Position numbers and translations under genes: made by a program. Positions 8,851 to 18,044 of a stretch of DNA of 64,000 nucleotides are shown here, piece by piece (the stretch's first letter is position 1; every line of letters begins with the position of its first letter). Source of the DNA: Proteus hauseri ATCC 700826 (GTDB lineage: Bacteria > Pseudomonadota > Gammaproteobacteria > Enterobacterales > Enterobacteriaceae); contig NZ_LXEV01000023.1 of the NCBI RefSeq assembly GCF_001654965.1, positions 220,770 through 284,769 of the forward strand. The letters run 5' to 3'. The notes under the pieces are model-generated. The model searched no databases. It worked only from the letters and a program-made list of their open reading frames with translations, and was not told the DNA's origin.

Positions 8851-9180
8851 TTAAATAATGTTTTTAAAAAAAGGAATGTTATGTTCTGAATCATATTTCA
8901 TTTTATATTTCAATGTGACTACACGATTTGAAACACGATCAAAAAAATCATTAATTGAAATATTAAATATATTTAGAACGTAAAATAATATATCAACAGG
9001 TATCTTATTTACACCTCTTTCATAACGAGATATTTGTTGTTGGGAAATGCTTAACTTTTGTCCTAATTCAGCACCTGTCATTGAATTACGTTGTCTTAAG
9101 AGAGAAAGTTCATAACCAATAGAATAACAAAATATCTTTCTTTCACTTATATATTCATAATCCAATGAAAAAATATTCAT
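8851..9180 (-). CDS. XRE/MrpJ-like helix-turn-helix regulator
   Basis: This is a protein of about 109 residues from the ATG at 9180; an in-frame GTG at 9201 would add seven residues. A single HTH domain of the Cro/C1 type spans about residues 20-80: IGYELSLLRQRNSMTGAELG, then KLSISQQQISRYERGVNKIP and ILFYVLNIFNISINDFF. Size and sequence resemble MrpJ, which in Proteus represses motility while fimbriae are expressed. Here it is encoded upstream of the pilin genes in the same direction, whereas mrpJ is the last gene of the mrp operon. It may control this operon, flagellar genes or both. The family call is firm; the MrpJ role is inferred. Confidence 0.8.
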   Translation of the reverse strand: MNIFSLDYEYISERKIFCYSIGYELSLLRQRNSMTGAELGQKLSISQQQISRYERGVNKIPVDILFYVLNIFNISINDFFDRVSNRVVTLKYKMKYDSEHNIPFFKNII

Positions 9181-9830
9181 TTCCAAAACTTTCTTCCTCA
9201 CATTTCTTTTTATTTAATTTACGTGATGAGATTAATAAAATCAAATATTTCAATTTAGCTAATCAATTAATTAGTCAATAATAAAACACTTAATAAGTGT
9301 ACGTAAATATCCTCATACGTACTGTATCAGTATGTTGATGAAGTATCTTTTTTTGATTGTCTTTTTAGGATGGTGATAACGTCTAATTTGTTACGCATAT
9401 TTAAGAAAATAAGAAATAATATTTGGAAGGAAGTCTCGATTCAGCTAATTAATTCAAGTGTCAAATTAATAAATTTTCACAACTCAACACACACCTTAGG
9501 AAGAATTGACTGTAATATTAAAATTTTCGCAGTAATTAGTTACTTTAAGGTAGTATCCGTAAATATATTATATGTTCTTTATTTTTTGCTAGAAATGATT
9601 TAACTTTAAAGCGTTATATTGATAAAAATCAATATTTAAGCCAAGCTAAAGCTATTTCATTTCAAAGAGATGATTAAATGAATCGAAGAAAAATAAAAAA
9701 TAGTTTAAATAATTCATTATCACTTTATTTCTTATTATAAGAACAATATTACTCTGTTTTTTAAGCAAGATAGATATTTTATTGTCAATAAGATTGAATT
9801 TATTAGTAATACAAATTTTATTTATAAAAA
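9181..9830. promoter_or_regulatory. 650-bp AT-rich spacer upstream of the MrpJ-like gene
   Basis: No convincing gene was found here. Two open frames of 77 codons (plus) and 69 codons (minus) have no family features and look like chance frames in AT-rich DNA. The stretch holds the inverted repeat at 9299-9322 and must contain the promoter of the MrpJ-like gene. Confidence 0.5.
9299..9322. promoter_or_regulatory. Inverted repeat, possible operator of the MrpJ-like regulator
   Basis: GTACGTA at 9299-9305 and TACGTAC at 9316-9322 form a perfect 7-bp dyad with a 10-bp centre, about 120 bp upstream of the regulator start. Position and spacing suit a dimeric HTH regulator. Binding is inferred only. 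Confidence 0.4.
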
Positions 9831-9852
9831 AAGCCTGAATAAATTCAGGCTT
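9826..9852 (-). terminator. Rho-independent terminator of the opp operon
   Basis: AAGCCTGAAT (9831-9840) and ATTCAGGCTT (9843-9852) form a 10-bp stem. On the minus strand it is followed by a run of T residues. It lies 27 bp past the oppF stop. Confidence 0.9.
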
Positions 9853-9878
9853 CATGATCAAATATCATTAATTACAGG

Positions 9879-10886
9879 TTAAAGTGGATCCACTTTTAAG
9901 CACGACACCGCATGACGGAAGCTTCCTTCTAATAGCGGCCGCGTTTTAGCACACTCTTCATCTGCTAGCGGACAACGTGTACGGAAGATGCATCCTGACG
10001 GTGGATTAATTGGTGACGGTAATTCACCTTCTAATAAATCAATATGCTTATTACGTTCTTTATCTGGATCTGGAATAGGCACCGCTGACATTAATGCTTT
10101 CGTATAAGGGTGTAGTGGATGATGATAAACCTCATCATAAGTACCCAGTTCAACTGCATGACCTAAATACATGACTAATACGCGGTCTGAAATATGTTTT
10201 ACCACGGCAAGATCATGAGCAATAAAGATTAGCGATAATCCCATCTCTTTTTGGATATCTTTAAGCAAGTTAACAACTTGAGCTTGAATAGAAACATCCA
10301 GCGCAGAAACAGGCTCATCACAAATAACCAATTTAGGTTCTAAAATTAATGCGCGCGCAATACCAATACGCTGACATTGTCCCCCTGAGAACTCATGAGG
10401 ATAGCGGTTAATTAAGTTTGGCAATAATCCGACTCGCATCATCATTGCTTTCACTTTCTCAACCACTTCTGTTTGTTTCATTTTAGGCTGATACGTTTTA
10501 AGTGGCTCTGCGATAATATCGCCAATGGTCATTCTTGGATTTAATGAGGCCAAAGGATCTTGGAAAATCATTTGAATATCTTGGCGAATATCACGCCATT
10601 GTTTATTTCCCATACCCAGTAAATCATTGCCCAGCCAAGAAACTGTACCGCCAGAAGCTTTAACTAGGCCAATAATAGCGCGAGCAAATGTGGATTTACC
10701 GCAACCTGATTCACCGACAACACCTAATGTTTCACCTTCATATAAACGCAAAGTGACACCATCAACGGCTTTAAGGCTTTTTTTAGGTTTCCAGAACCAC
10801 TGTTTATTATCTTGTACATCGAAATAAACTTTTAAATCATTTACTTCAAGAATGACTCTTCTATCTTGTAATGTGGTCTGGGTCAT
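9879..10886 (-). CDS. oppF: Oligopeptide ABC importer ATPase OppF
   Basis: This 335-residue ATPase has Walker A GESGCGKST near residue 60, signature SGGQCQRIGIARAL, Walker B LVICDEPVSALD and switch His in FIAHDLAVV. It has the C-terminal oligopeptide-transporter extension with the Cys cluster (GCIFRTRCPLADEEC) that marks OppD/F and DppD/F. It hydrolyses ATP together with OppD to drive peptide import through OppBC. Its ATG overlaps the oppD stop by four bases (ATGA), so the two are translationally coupled. It is the last gene of the operon and is full length. Confidence 0.96.
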   Translation of the reverse strand: MTQTTLQDRRVILEVNDLKVYFDVQDNKQWFWKPKKSLKAVDGVTLRLYEGETLGVVGESGCGKSTFARAIIGLVKASGGTVSWLGNDLLGMGNKQWRDIRQDIQMIFQDPLASLNPRMTIGDIIAEPLKTYQPKMKQTEVVEKVKAMMMRVGLLPNLINRYPHEFSGGQCQRIGIARALILEPKLVICDEPVSALDVSIQAQVVNLLKDIQKEMGLSLIFIAHDLAVVKHISDRVLVMYLGHAVELGTYDEVYHHPLHPYTKALMSAVPIPDPDKERNKHIDLLEGELPSPINPPSGCIFRTRCPLADEECAKTRPLLEGSFRHAVSCLKVDPL

Positions 10887-11866
10887 ACTAATTCCTCCAC
10901 CGTTTTAAAGCAGGCTCGCAGTCGTCCTTGTGCAAATTGGTCTAATTGTGGCTCGCTATTTAAACATTTCTCTACTGCATATTGGCAACGAGGTTGGAAT
11001 GGACATCCTTTAGGTAAACGTAATAAGTTGGGTGGATTACCAGGGATAGTCGCTAAGCGATCATCTTCGCCGTCTAATCGAGGAACCGCTTGTAATAACC
11101 CAATAGAGTAAGGATGCGTCGGCTCGTAAAAGATATTGCGAGCACTGCCATATTCCATAGTACGCCCTGCATACATAACTAAAACTTTATCGCAGATACC
11201 CGCAACAACACCAAGGTCATGAGTGATCATGATAATGGCAGTATTGAGGTCTGTTTTTAGTTCGTTAAGCAGTGTCATTATTTGCGCTTGCACAGTCACA
11301 TCTAGCGCAGTCGTTGGTTCATCGGCTATCAGTAATTTAGGCTTACATAATAGTGCCATAGCAATCATCACACGTTGGCGCATTCCTCCTGAAAATTCAT
11401 GAGGATACATATTCATACGTTTATGTGCTTCTGGCATTTTTACTGCATCTAACATTCTGACTGATTCAGCATAAGCATCGTTTTTGCTCATCCCTTTGTG
11501 AAGCATAAGTACTTCAATCAGTTGTGAACCTACTTTCATATAAGGGTTTAGTGATGTCATAGGATCTTGAAATATCATTGATATCTCTTCAGCACGCATC
11601 TTATTTAATTCACTTTGGCGTAAATTTAAAATTTCACGACCATTAAAGCTCGCACTGCCTGCTGTTCGACCATTTTTAGCCAGCAATCCCATTAAGGCGA
11701 AGGCGGTTTGTGATTTACCCGAACCTGATTCACCCACAATACCCAGTGTTTCACCCGCAGCTAATTCAAAATTAAGTTTATTAACTGCGGTCACATCACC
11801 ATCGGGTGTACCAAAAGTAACGCAAAGATCTTTAACGCTTAATAGTGACTTATTTGTCGTTGTCAT
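10883..11866 (-). CDS. oppD: Oligopeptide ABC importer ATPase OppD
   Basis: This 327-residue ATPase has Walker [10 protein letters not shown], signature [15 protein letters not shown], Walker [13 protein letters not shown] and the His switch [10 protein letters not shown]. The C-terminal Opp/Dpp extension has the Cys motif [15 protein letters not shown]. It pairs with OppF as the energy-coupling heterodimer on the cytoplasmic face of OppBC. It lies 10 bp after oppC and overlaps oppF by four bases. Confidence 0.96.
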   Translation of the reverse strand: MTTTNKSLLSVKDLCVTFGTPDGDVTAVNKLNFELAAGETLGIVGESGSGKSQTAFALMGLLAKNGRTAGSASFNGREILNLRQSELNKMRAEEISMIFQDPMTSLNPYMKVGSQLIEVLMLHKGMSKNDAYAESVRMLDAVKMPEAHKRMNMYPHEFSGGMRQRVMIAMALLCKPKLLIADEPTTALDVTVQAQIMTLLNELKTDLNTAIIMITHDLGVVAGICDKVLVMYAGRTMEYGSARNIFYEPTHPYSIGLLQAVPRLDGEDDRLATIPGNPPNLLRLPKGCPFQPRCQYAVEKCLNSEPQLDQFAQGRLRACFKTVEELV

Positions 11867-11876
11867 ATTGTTCTCC

Positions 11877-12785
11877 TTAACGATCTTTCGGGTCTAATGC
11901 GTCACGTAAGCCATCACCGATAAAGTTAAAGCAAAATAGCGTGATAACTAAAAACACAGCAGGGAAAAGCAATAACCAAGGAGAAACTTCCATTGAGTTT
12001 GCACCATCGCTTAATAATGCGCCCCAACTACTTAATGGTTCTTGTGTTCCTAAACCTAAAAAGCTTAAGAATGATTCAAACAAAATCATACTTGGCACTA
12101 ATAATGAAGCGTAAACAACTACAACACCCAATACGTTAGGAACAATATGTTTTAATACAATATTGCGTGATGAAACCCCACAAACCAGCGCAGCTTCAAT
12201 AAACTCTTTGCGTTTTAAGCTAAGTGTTTGTCCCCTTACGATACGCGCCATATCCAACCAAGAAACCATACCAATAGCGACAAATATCAGTAAGATATTT
12301 TGTCCAAAGAAGGTCACGAGTAGGATAACAAAAAACATAAATGGGAATGAATTCAAGATTTCCAGTAAACGCATCATAATGGAGTCTGTACGCCCACCAA
12401 TATAACCCGCCATTGCACCGTAGAGTGTGCCCACAATAACAGCAACAAATGCTGCCGCGATACCTACCATCAATGAAATACGACCACCAATAGCAACACG
12501 AACAAGTAAATCGCGACCTGATGAGTCAGTGCCAAAATAGTGCGATGAAGCAAAATCAGGAGCCATCGACATCATATCCCAATCAGTATCGTCGTAAACA
12601 AAAGGCGATAGCATGGGAGCAAATATCACAAATAATAGAATACAAAAAAGTAGTACTAAGCTCGTGATTGCGGCTTTATTGTGCATAAAGCGACGACGAG
12701 CGTCTTGCCATAAACTACGGCCTTCAATATCTAGCTGCTCAGAGAAATTTCCCAGAGCTTCGCTGTTTTCCTTCAGTGATAACAT
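11877..12785 (-). CDS. oppC: Oligopeptide ABC importer permease OppC
   Basis: This 302-residue inner-membrane protein begins with an N-terminal cytoplasmic segment and a first TM helix (ITSLVLLFCILLFVIFAPML). It has the binding-protein-dependent transport domain with the EAA loop near EFIEAALVCGVSSRNIVLKHIVPN and the FLSFLGLGTQEPLSSWG segment common to OppC/DppC. About six membrane segments are visible. It forms the translocation channel with OppB, whose gene ends 18 bp upstream. Confidence 0.96.
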   Translation of the reverse strand: MLSLKENSEALGNFSEQLDIEGRSLWQDARRRFMHNKAAITSLVLLFCILLFVIFAPMLSPFVYDDTDWDMMSMAPDFASSHYFGTDSSGRDLLVRVAIGGRISLMVGIAAAFVAVIVGTLYGAMAGYIGGRTDSIMMRLLEILNSFPFMFFVILLVTFFGQNILLIFVAIGMVSWLDMARIVRGQTLSLKRKEFIEAALVCGVSSRNIVLKHIVPNVLGVVVVYASLLVPSMILFESFLSFLGLGTQEPLSSWGALLSDGANSMEVSPWLLLFPAVFLVITLFCFNFIGDGLRDALDPKDR

Positions 12786-12803
12786 AACGTGCTCCAGTGT
12801 CTC

Positions 12804-13724
12804 TTAATAACGAATTTTCGGGTCAATAACAGCATATAAAATATCGACTATGGCATTAAAGAAAATCGTTAATGCACCAACGATAATGGTTAAGCTTAAT
12901 ACCAATGAATAGTCACGGTTTAGCGCTCCATTAACAAATAATTGTCCAATACCCGGAAGCCCGAAAATAGTTTCAATTACCATAGAACCCGTAATAATCC
13001 CAACAAATGCAGGACCCATATAAGAGATAACTGGCAGTAATGCAGGTTTTAATGCATGACGCAGCACAATTCTTCTCATCGGCAAACCTTTCGCTTTTGC
13101 CGTTCTGATAAAGTTTGAATGTAGAATTTCTATCATTGAACTACGGGTAATACGTGAAATACTGGCGATATAAGAAAGTGATAACGCAATCATTGGCAGT
13201 AACATATATTGAATTTGACCACCATTCCAACCACCAGCAGGTAGCCAGCGTAACGTGATCGCAAAAACAAGTACTAACAATGGCGCGACAACAAAGCTCG
13301 GTATTACCACCCCCGTCATGGCAAAGCTCATAACGGTATAATCCCATTTGGTATTTTGATTCAGTGCGGCTATCACGCCTGCCCCCACACCCAAAATTAC
13401 CGCAAAGATAAATGCCGAAAGCCCCAATTTTGCTGAAACAGGGAATGCTTTACCGACTAAGGTGTTTACACTGTAGTCTTTATATTTAAAAGAAGGCCCT
13501 AAATCCCCTTTCGATAACTGAATCAGATAATCGAAGTATTGCTTATAAATGGGATCATTTAAGTGATATTTTGCTTCAATATTTGCCATCACTTCTGGCG
13601 GCAGTTTTCGTTCACCGGTAAAAGGGCTGCCGGGTGCTAAACGCATCATAAAAAACGAAATTGTTATTAGAATAAATAAAGTCGGTATCGCTTCTAAAAA
13701 GCGACGAAAAATAAATTTGAGCAT
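12804..13724 (-). CDS. oppB: Oligopeptide ABC importer permease OppB
   Basis: This 306-residue inner-membrane permease begins with MLKFIFRRFLEAIPTLFILITISFFMMRLAPGSPF, the usual OppB/DppB first helix. The EAA loop is NFIRTAKAKGLPMRRIVLRHALKPAL, followed by FGLPGIGQLFVNGALNRDY. About six TM helices are visible. It pairs with OppC. It is separated from oppA by 80 bp holding a hairpin, which probably lowers its expression relative to the binding protein. Confidence 0.96.
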   Translation of the reverse strand: MLKFIFRRFLEAIPTLFILITISFFMMRLAPGSPFTGERKLPPEVMANIEAKYHLNDPIYKQYFDYLIQLSKGDLGPSFKYKDYSVNTLVGKAFPVSAKLGLSAFIFAVILGVGAGVIAALNQNTKWDYTVMSFAMTGVVIPSFVVAPLLVLVFAITLRWLPAGGWNGGQIQYMLLPMIALSLSYIASISRITRSSMIEILHSNFIRTAKAKGLPMRRIVLRHALKPALLPVISYMGPAFVGIITGSMVIETIFGLPGIGQLFVNGALNRDYSLVLSLTIIVGALTIFFNAIVDILYAVIDPKIRY

Positions 13725-13763
13725 TGCCCGTTCCTATAACACAAACCTATTCAGGCGTGACGA

Positions 13764-13797
13764 TAAAAAGACCTTACCTAATTAATAAGCAAGGTCT
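13764..13797 (-). terminator. Attenuating hairpin between oppA and oppB
   Basis: AGACCTT (13769-13775) and AAGGTCT (13791-13797) pair. On the minus strand the stem is followed by TTTTTA. It probably terminates part of the transcription or protects the oppA 3' end, giving excess binding protein over the membrane components. Confidence 0.65.
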
Positions 13798-13804
13798 CGC
13801 CCGA

Positions 13805-15442
13805 TTACTTAGCAATAATGTACAAATCTTTAGTATGTACGTTATCTAATGGATCTTTACCTGAATAGCCACCCACATAAGGCTTAACTAAGCGAGTGTT
13901 AACATAGTAGTAAAGTGGAACGATGGCTGAATCTTTATCCAATACACCTTCTGCTTTTTGGTAAATATCAGCACGTTCATCATCGGATTTCACACGCAAT
14001 GACTCTTTAATCAATGCATCAAATTCTGTGTTTTTATAATGAACGGTATTATTACTGCTGTAAGACAACATCATATTTAAGAATGATGAAGGTTCGTTAT
14101 AATCTGCACACCAACCTGCACGCGCAACATCATAAGTCCCTTGGTGACGGGTATCTAAGAATGTTTTCCACTCTTGATTTTCTAATGAGACATCAGCACC
14201 TAAGTTTTTCTTCCAAATAGAAGAGGCAGCGATAGCTACTTTCTTATGTAAATCAGAGGTGTTGTAGAGCAATTTAAATTTCAGTGGGTTAGCCTTGTTG
14301 TAACCCGCTTCTTCTAACAATTGGCGTGCTCTTTCATTACGCTGTTCTTGTGTCCAAGAAGCAAACCATTCTGGTTTTTTCTCTTTAATGCCATCAGTAA
14401 ATGGTGGTGTAAAGCCATAAGCTGGGATATCACCTTGATTTTTCACTTTGTAAGTAATGATATCTCTATCCATAGAGAGTTTTAGCGCTTCACGGACACG
14501 AGGATCGTTAAATGGTGCTTTCTCATTATTAATTTCATAATAATAAGTACATAAATAAGGGCTTACACGCAGCTCATCGGGGATCTCTTTTTTCAGTTTC
14601 TGGAAAAATTCTATCGGCAGATTGCTATGTGTCATATCGATTTCACCCGCACGATAGCGGTTTACATCGGTAACTTCAGAAGAGATAGGTAAGAAGGTGA
14701 CTTTATCAATAACGGTATTTTTATTGTCCCAATACGTTGGGCTGCGCTCTAATACAATACGTTCATTAACTGTCCAATCTTTCAGTGCAAAGGCACCATT
14801 CCCGACAAAATTAGCAGGTTGCGTCCATTTTTCACCAAATTTTTCGATAACTTTTTGGTTTACTGGCGACATGGATGAGTGAGCAAGTAATTTTGGTAAG
14901 TAAGGAACCGCTTCTGATAGCGTAATTTCTAATGTATTGTTATCTAACGCTTTTACACCTAACTCTGAGGCCTTCTTTTTGCCTGCAATAATATCATCAA
15001 TATTAACGATATGTGCATATTGTAGGTAGCTTTCATAAGGTGATGCGGTATTAGGATCAGCTAAACGTTGCCAGCTATAAACGAAATCTTGTGCAGTAAC
15101 GGGCTCACCATTAGACCATTTTGCACCTTCACGAATTTTGAAAGTCCAAACCGTAAAGTCTTTGTTTTCCCAACTTGTTGCAGAGCCCGGTAAAATTTCC
15201 CCATCAGGCCCAACAATAGTGATCCCTTCAAATAAATCGCGAGCTAATGCAGACTCTGGCACACCTTCAATTTTATGTGGGTCAAGTGATTGAGGTTCAG
15301 AACCGTTATTACGTACAAGCACTTGCTTTTCAGCAAGTTTTACACCATTAGGAACAATCGCCGCATTAGCACTGATTGCAGCCAAACCAAAAACTGCGCC
15401 TATCGCTATCGCCAGTGCACTCTTTTTATTTAAACTTATCAT
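13805..15442 (-). CDS. oppA: Periplasmic oligopeptide-binding protein OppA (operon-proximal copy)
   Basis: This 545-residue SBP family 5 protein has a signal peptide (ALAIAIGAVFGLAAISANAA). Family landmarks include PQSLDPHKIEGVPESALARD, the WKFKI-like VWTFKIREGAKWSNGEPVTA motif, RADCWCADYNEP-like RAGWCADYNEPSSFL and SAIVPLYYYV. It captures peptides in the periplasm and delivers them to OppBC. Its length equals that of the paralogue just upstream, with strong similarity along the whole protein. It lies next to the hairpin preceding oppB, so it is the copy most tightly tied to the transporter. Confidence 0.96.
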   Translation of the reverse strand: MISLNKKSALAIAIGAVFGLAAISANAAIVPNGVKLAEKQVLVRNNGSEPQSLDPHKIEGVPESALARDLFEGITIVGPDGEILPGSATSWENKDFTVWTFKIREGAKWSNGEPVTAQDFVYSWQRLADPNTASPYESYLQYAHIVNIDDIIAGKKKASELGVKALDNNTLEITLSEAVPYLPKLLAHSSMSPVNQKVIEKFGEKWTQPANFVGNGAFALKDWTVNERIVLERSPTYWDNKNTVIDKVTFLPISSEVTDVNRYRAGEIDMTHSNLPIEFFQKLKKEIPDELRVSPYLCTYYYEINNEKAPFNDPRVREALKLSMDRDIITYKVKNQGDIPAYGFTPPFTDGIKEKKPEWFASWTQEQRNERARQLLEEAGYNKANPLKFKLLYNTSDLHKKVAIAASSIWKKNLGADVSLENQEWKTFLDTRHQGTYDVARAGWCADYNEPSSFLNMMLSYSSNNTVHYKNTEFDALIKESLRVKSDDERADIYQKAEGVLDKDSAIVPLYYYVNTRLVKPYVGGYSGKDPLDNVHTKDLYIIAK

Positions 15443-15729
15443 TTTATAAAATACTCCCAGTTAGTGAGTTGGTTGTTCAACAACCTTATCTGTGATGTTA
15501 CTGTTGTGCTTTTAGAACGTTTTACACAACTTGTTGTTTTACAATAAATATTTCAATTTTATTACGTTGTCATCTATGCGTTATCGCATGATGTAATTAT
15601 AATTTTTGTGCCGTTATATTTTTTGTGTAGTAGTTTTTATTCTGTACTTTATTTAAATATCTAAACTGCAAACCACTTTTTGATAAATAAAATCAGATAT
15701 TGCTATAGAACCTTTATGACTTATCAGTT
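15443..15729 (-). promoter_or_regulatory. oppA leader and spacer between the two oppA copies
   Basis: This 287-bp spacer has no gene. Read on the minus strand, the oppA leader holds CACAACA at 15508-15502, close to the target motif known for the sRNA GcvB. A small palindrome GGTTGTTCAACAACC lies at 15471-15485, about 30 bases before the start codon. A separate oppA promoter is likely here. Regulation by GcvB is inferred from knowledge of E. coli and Salmonella oppA. Confidence 0.45.
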
Positions 15730-17367
15730 TTAGTCATCAACTGTTATAAAATAGCGCTTTAAGTCCGTATAATCAAAGGGGTCTTTACCTGTAAATCCGC
15801 CAACGGTTGGACTAACCAATCTAACACTCACACGATAATAAATAGGAACTATTGCTGAGTCCTTGTCTAACAAGGCTTCAGCTCGTTGATAGAGTTGATG
15901 TCGGGCGCCATTATCGACAGCAAGTAATGCATTCTCTAATGCTTGGTCATATTCTTTATTTTCATAAAAAATAGTATTTAAGCTGCTTGTTGAGATAAAT
16001 GAGTTTAAGAATGAGGTTGGTTCGTTGTAATCGGCGCACCATGTTGCCCTTGCCACTTGGTAATTACCTTGGTTGCGACTTTCTAATGCTGTTTTCCATT
16101 CTTGATTTTGTAAAGTGACATTAGCGCCAATATTTTTCTTATACATTGACGCCGCAGCAATGGCTTGTTGTTTATTTTGGTCTGATGTGTTGTAGAGCAG
16201 CGTAAAAGATAATGGATGCTGACTATCAAAACCGGCTTCTTTTAATAACTCTCTCGCCCTTTCATTACGTTGTTGTTGTGTCCAACTAGACCATTTAGGT
16301 GCTTTAAAATTACCGTTACCAATAAAAGAGGGAGTAAAAGTGTAAGCGGGTATCTGCCCTTGCCCCATAATTTGCTCTGCAATAATTTGGCGATCAATAC
16401 TTAATTTAACCGCTTCACGAACACGTACATCATCGAAAGGAGCGCGCTTATTATTTAATTCATAAAAAAAAGTGCATAAATAAGGTGTAATATGCAAATT
16501 TTGTGGCTGTTCTTGTTTCATTTTTTTATATAAAACAGGAGGAATTGCGCTATTGGTAATCTGTATTTCACCGCTGCGATAACGATTAATATCGCTGGTT
16601 TCTGAGCTTAATGGCAAGAAGATGGCTTGTTCAATAATGGTGTTTTTATTATCCCAATAGAGTGGGTTACGTTTTAGCGTCATCTTTTCATTTACTACCC
16701 AGTTATCGAGTAAATAAGCGCCATTGCCAACAAAATTCTCGGGACGAGTCCAATTCACACCATACTTTTCTACAATGTCTTTTTTAACTGGTTTTAATGA
16801 TGTGTGATTAAGCATATCCACTAAATAAGGAATAGGCTGAGTTAACGTCACGCGTAATGTATGTTCATCTATTGCCTTTATCCCCAGTGTTTCAGGTTTT
16901 TTTTTGCCATTAAGAATATCTGCAATATTTTCAACATAGGCATATTCTAGATAGCTGGCATAAGGAGAGCCGGTTTTAGGATCGGCCAATCGACGCCAGC
17001 TATAAACAAAATCTTCTGCACTAACAGGTGTGCCATCACTCCATTTAGCATCATCACGCAAATAAAATGTCCATATTTTGTTATCTTCTGTTTCCCAACG
17101 TTGAGCAACACCCGGTATATTTTCACCATTAGGGCCAACATAAACCAAGCCTTCAAGAAGGTTTAAAATGATATTACTTTCAGGTGCACCCTCTACTTTA
17201 TGAGGATCAAGCGAAGAAACTTCAGTGCCATTATTAATAACAATATGCTGCTGTTTAGAAAGTACTGTACCCTCAGGAGGGGTTGCGGCATAAGAAAAAG
17301 AGGACATTAACGCAAGTGAAACAAGACTTGCTGAAAGCGTCATTTTAGTAATCATGTTATTTTTCAC
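15730..17367 (-). CDS. Second oligopeptide-binding protein (OppA paralogue)
   Basis: This 545-residue SBP family 5 protein parallels the adjacent OppA end to end: SSLDPHKVEGAPESNIILN, VWTF-like IWTFYLRDDAKWSDGTPVSA, RATWCADYNEPTSFL, SAIVPIYYRV. A longer frame reaches 17424. I place the start at the GTG at 17367, because AGGAG lies eight bases upstream, the signal peptide (MTLSASLVSLALMSSFSYAA) then sits normally and the length matches the paralogue exactly. It has no permease of its own, so it probably feeds OppBCDF with a different peptide range. It arose by tandem duplication followed by clear divergence. Confidence 0.92.
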   Translation of the reverse strand: MKNNMITKMTLSASLVSLALMSSFSYAATPPEGTVLSKQQHIVINNGTEVSSLDPHKVEGAPESNIILNLLEGLVYVGPNGENIPGVAQRWETEDNKIWTFYLRDDAKWSDGTPVSAEDFVYSWRRLADPKTGSPYASYLEYAYVENIADILNGKKKPETLGIKAIDEHTLRVTLTQPIPYLVDMLNHTSLKPVKKDIVEKYGVNWTRPENFVGNGAYLLDNWVVNEKMTLKRNPLYWDNKNTIIEQAIFLPLSSETSDINRYRSGEIQITNSAIPPVLYKKMKQEQPQNLHITPYLCTFFYELNNKRAPFDDVRVREAVKLSIDRQIIAEQIMGQGQIPAYTFTPSFIGNGNFKAPKWSSWTQQQRNERARELLKEAGFDSQHPLSFTLLYNTSDQNKQQAIAAASMYKKNIGANVTLQNQEWKTALESRNQGNYQVARATWCADYNEPTSFLNSFISTSSLNTIFYENKEYDQALENALLAVDNGARHQLYQRAEALLDKDSAIVPIYYRVSVRLVSPTVGGFTGKDPFDYTDLKRYFITVDD

Positions 17368-17943
17368 TGGCACCTCTCCTAATAAATTAATATTTATAGC
17401 GGGGTCACTCTTGAAACAGCGCAAATAGTCTTGCTATTGCAACATAAAAGTATCGTTTTTATAGAACACATCAGATAATGGCCAGATAAAATAGATAGCT
17501 ATACGCCCATTTTTTACACTTATCGTAAAAATTGTCAATTAATGCGATATTCTTCCCACTTAACTTTATTTAGCCCCGACATATTCTATCTTATCGAAAT
17601 AAAAAAATACTATCCAAATAGATAAAACAACATATAAACATTTAATTAACATTGCGCAACTTTTATAGATAGAAAACCTACATAGCTCACAGAATTAATA
17701 TAATAAATGCGCCTTTTACCCTAGATGCAGAACTTTGTTATGTTCCATTTGTAAGAAATTTCATAATGAAATTAATTTTAAACATAGTTAAATCGTTCTT
17801 TAGAATAAAAAACAAATCAAATCAGCACATATTTATGATTAATAAAGAATCACTTTTATTATTTATTTTTAAAATTTAATCTATTAATTGAAATGACCGT
17901 GATACTAAATCTTTTTATCTACAATATCTCTTTGATTTAAATA
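17368..17943. promoter_or_regulatory. AT-rich spacer upstream of the opp locus
   Basis: No gene was seen in this stretch. It must hold the promoter of the first opp gene (minus strand). I could not single out a clear promoter or operator. Confidence 0.4.
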
Positions 17944-17982
17944 AAAACACCTCAATGTTAATATTTAGCATTGAGGTGTTTT
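17944..17982 (-). terminator. Strong terminator downstream of cysG
   Basis: AAAACACCTCAATG (17944-17957) and CATTGAGGTGTTTT (17969-17982) form a perfect 14-bp stem with an 11-base loop. The A-run on the left arm gives a T-run on the minus strand. It lies 62 bp beyond the cysG stop. Confidence 0.88.
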
Positions 17983-18044
17983 AATGTTGGGGTGTTCTAA
18001 TATAACAACATAACAATTGAGCTTATTACAACTTAGCTACTGTT

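Noticed and set aside
9370..9603. 77-codon open frame on the plus strand in the opp/MrpJ-like spacer
   Set aside because: Composition is what AT-rich DNA gives by chance; no domain, no signal peptide and no partner gene.
9652..9861. 69-codon open frame on the minus strand after oppF
   Set aside because: It runs through the oppF terminator hairpin and shows no family features.
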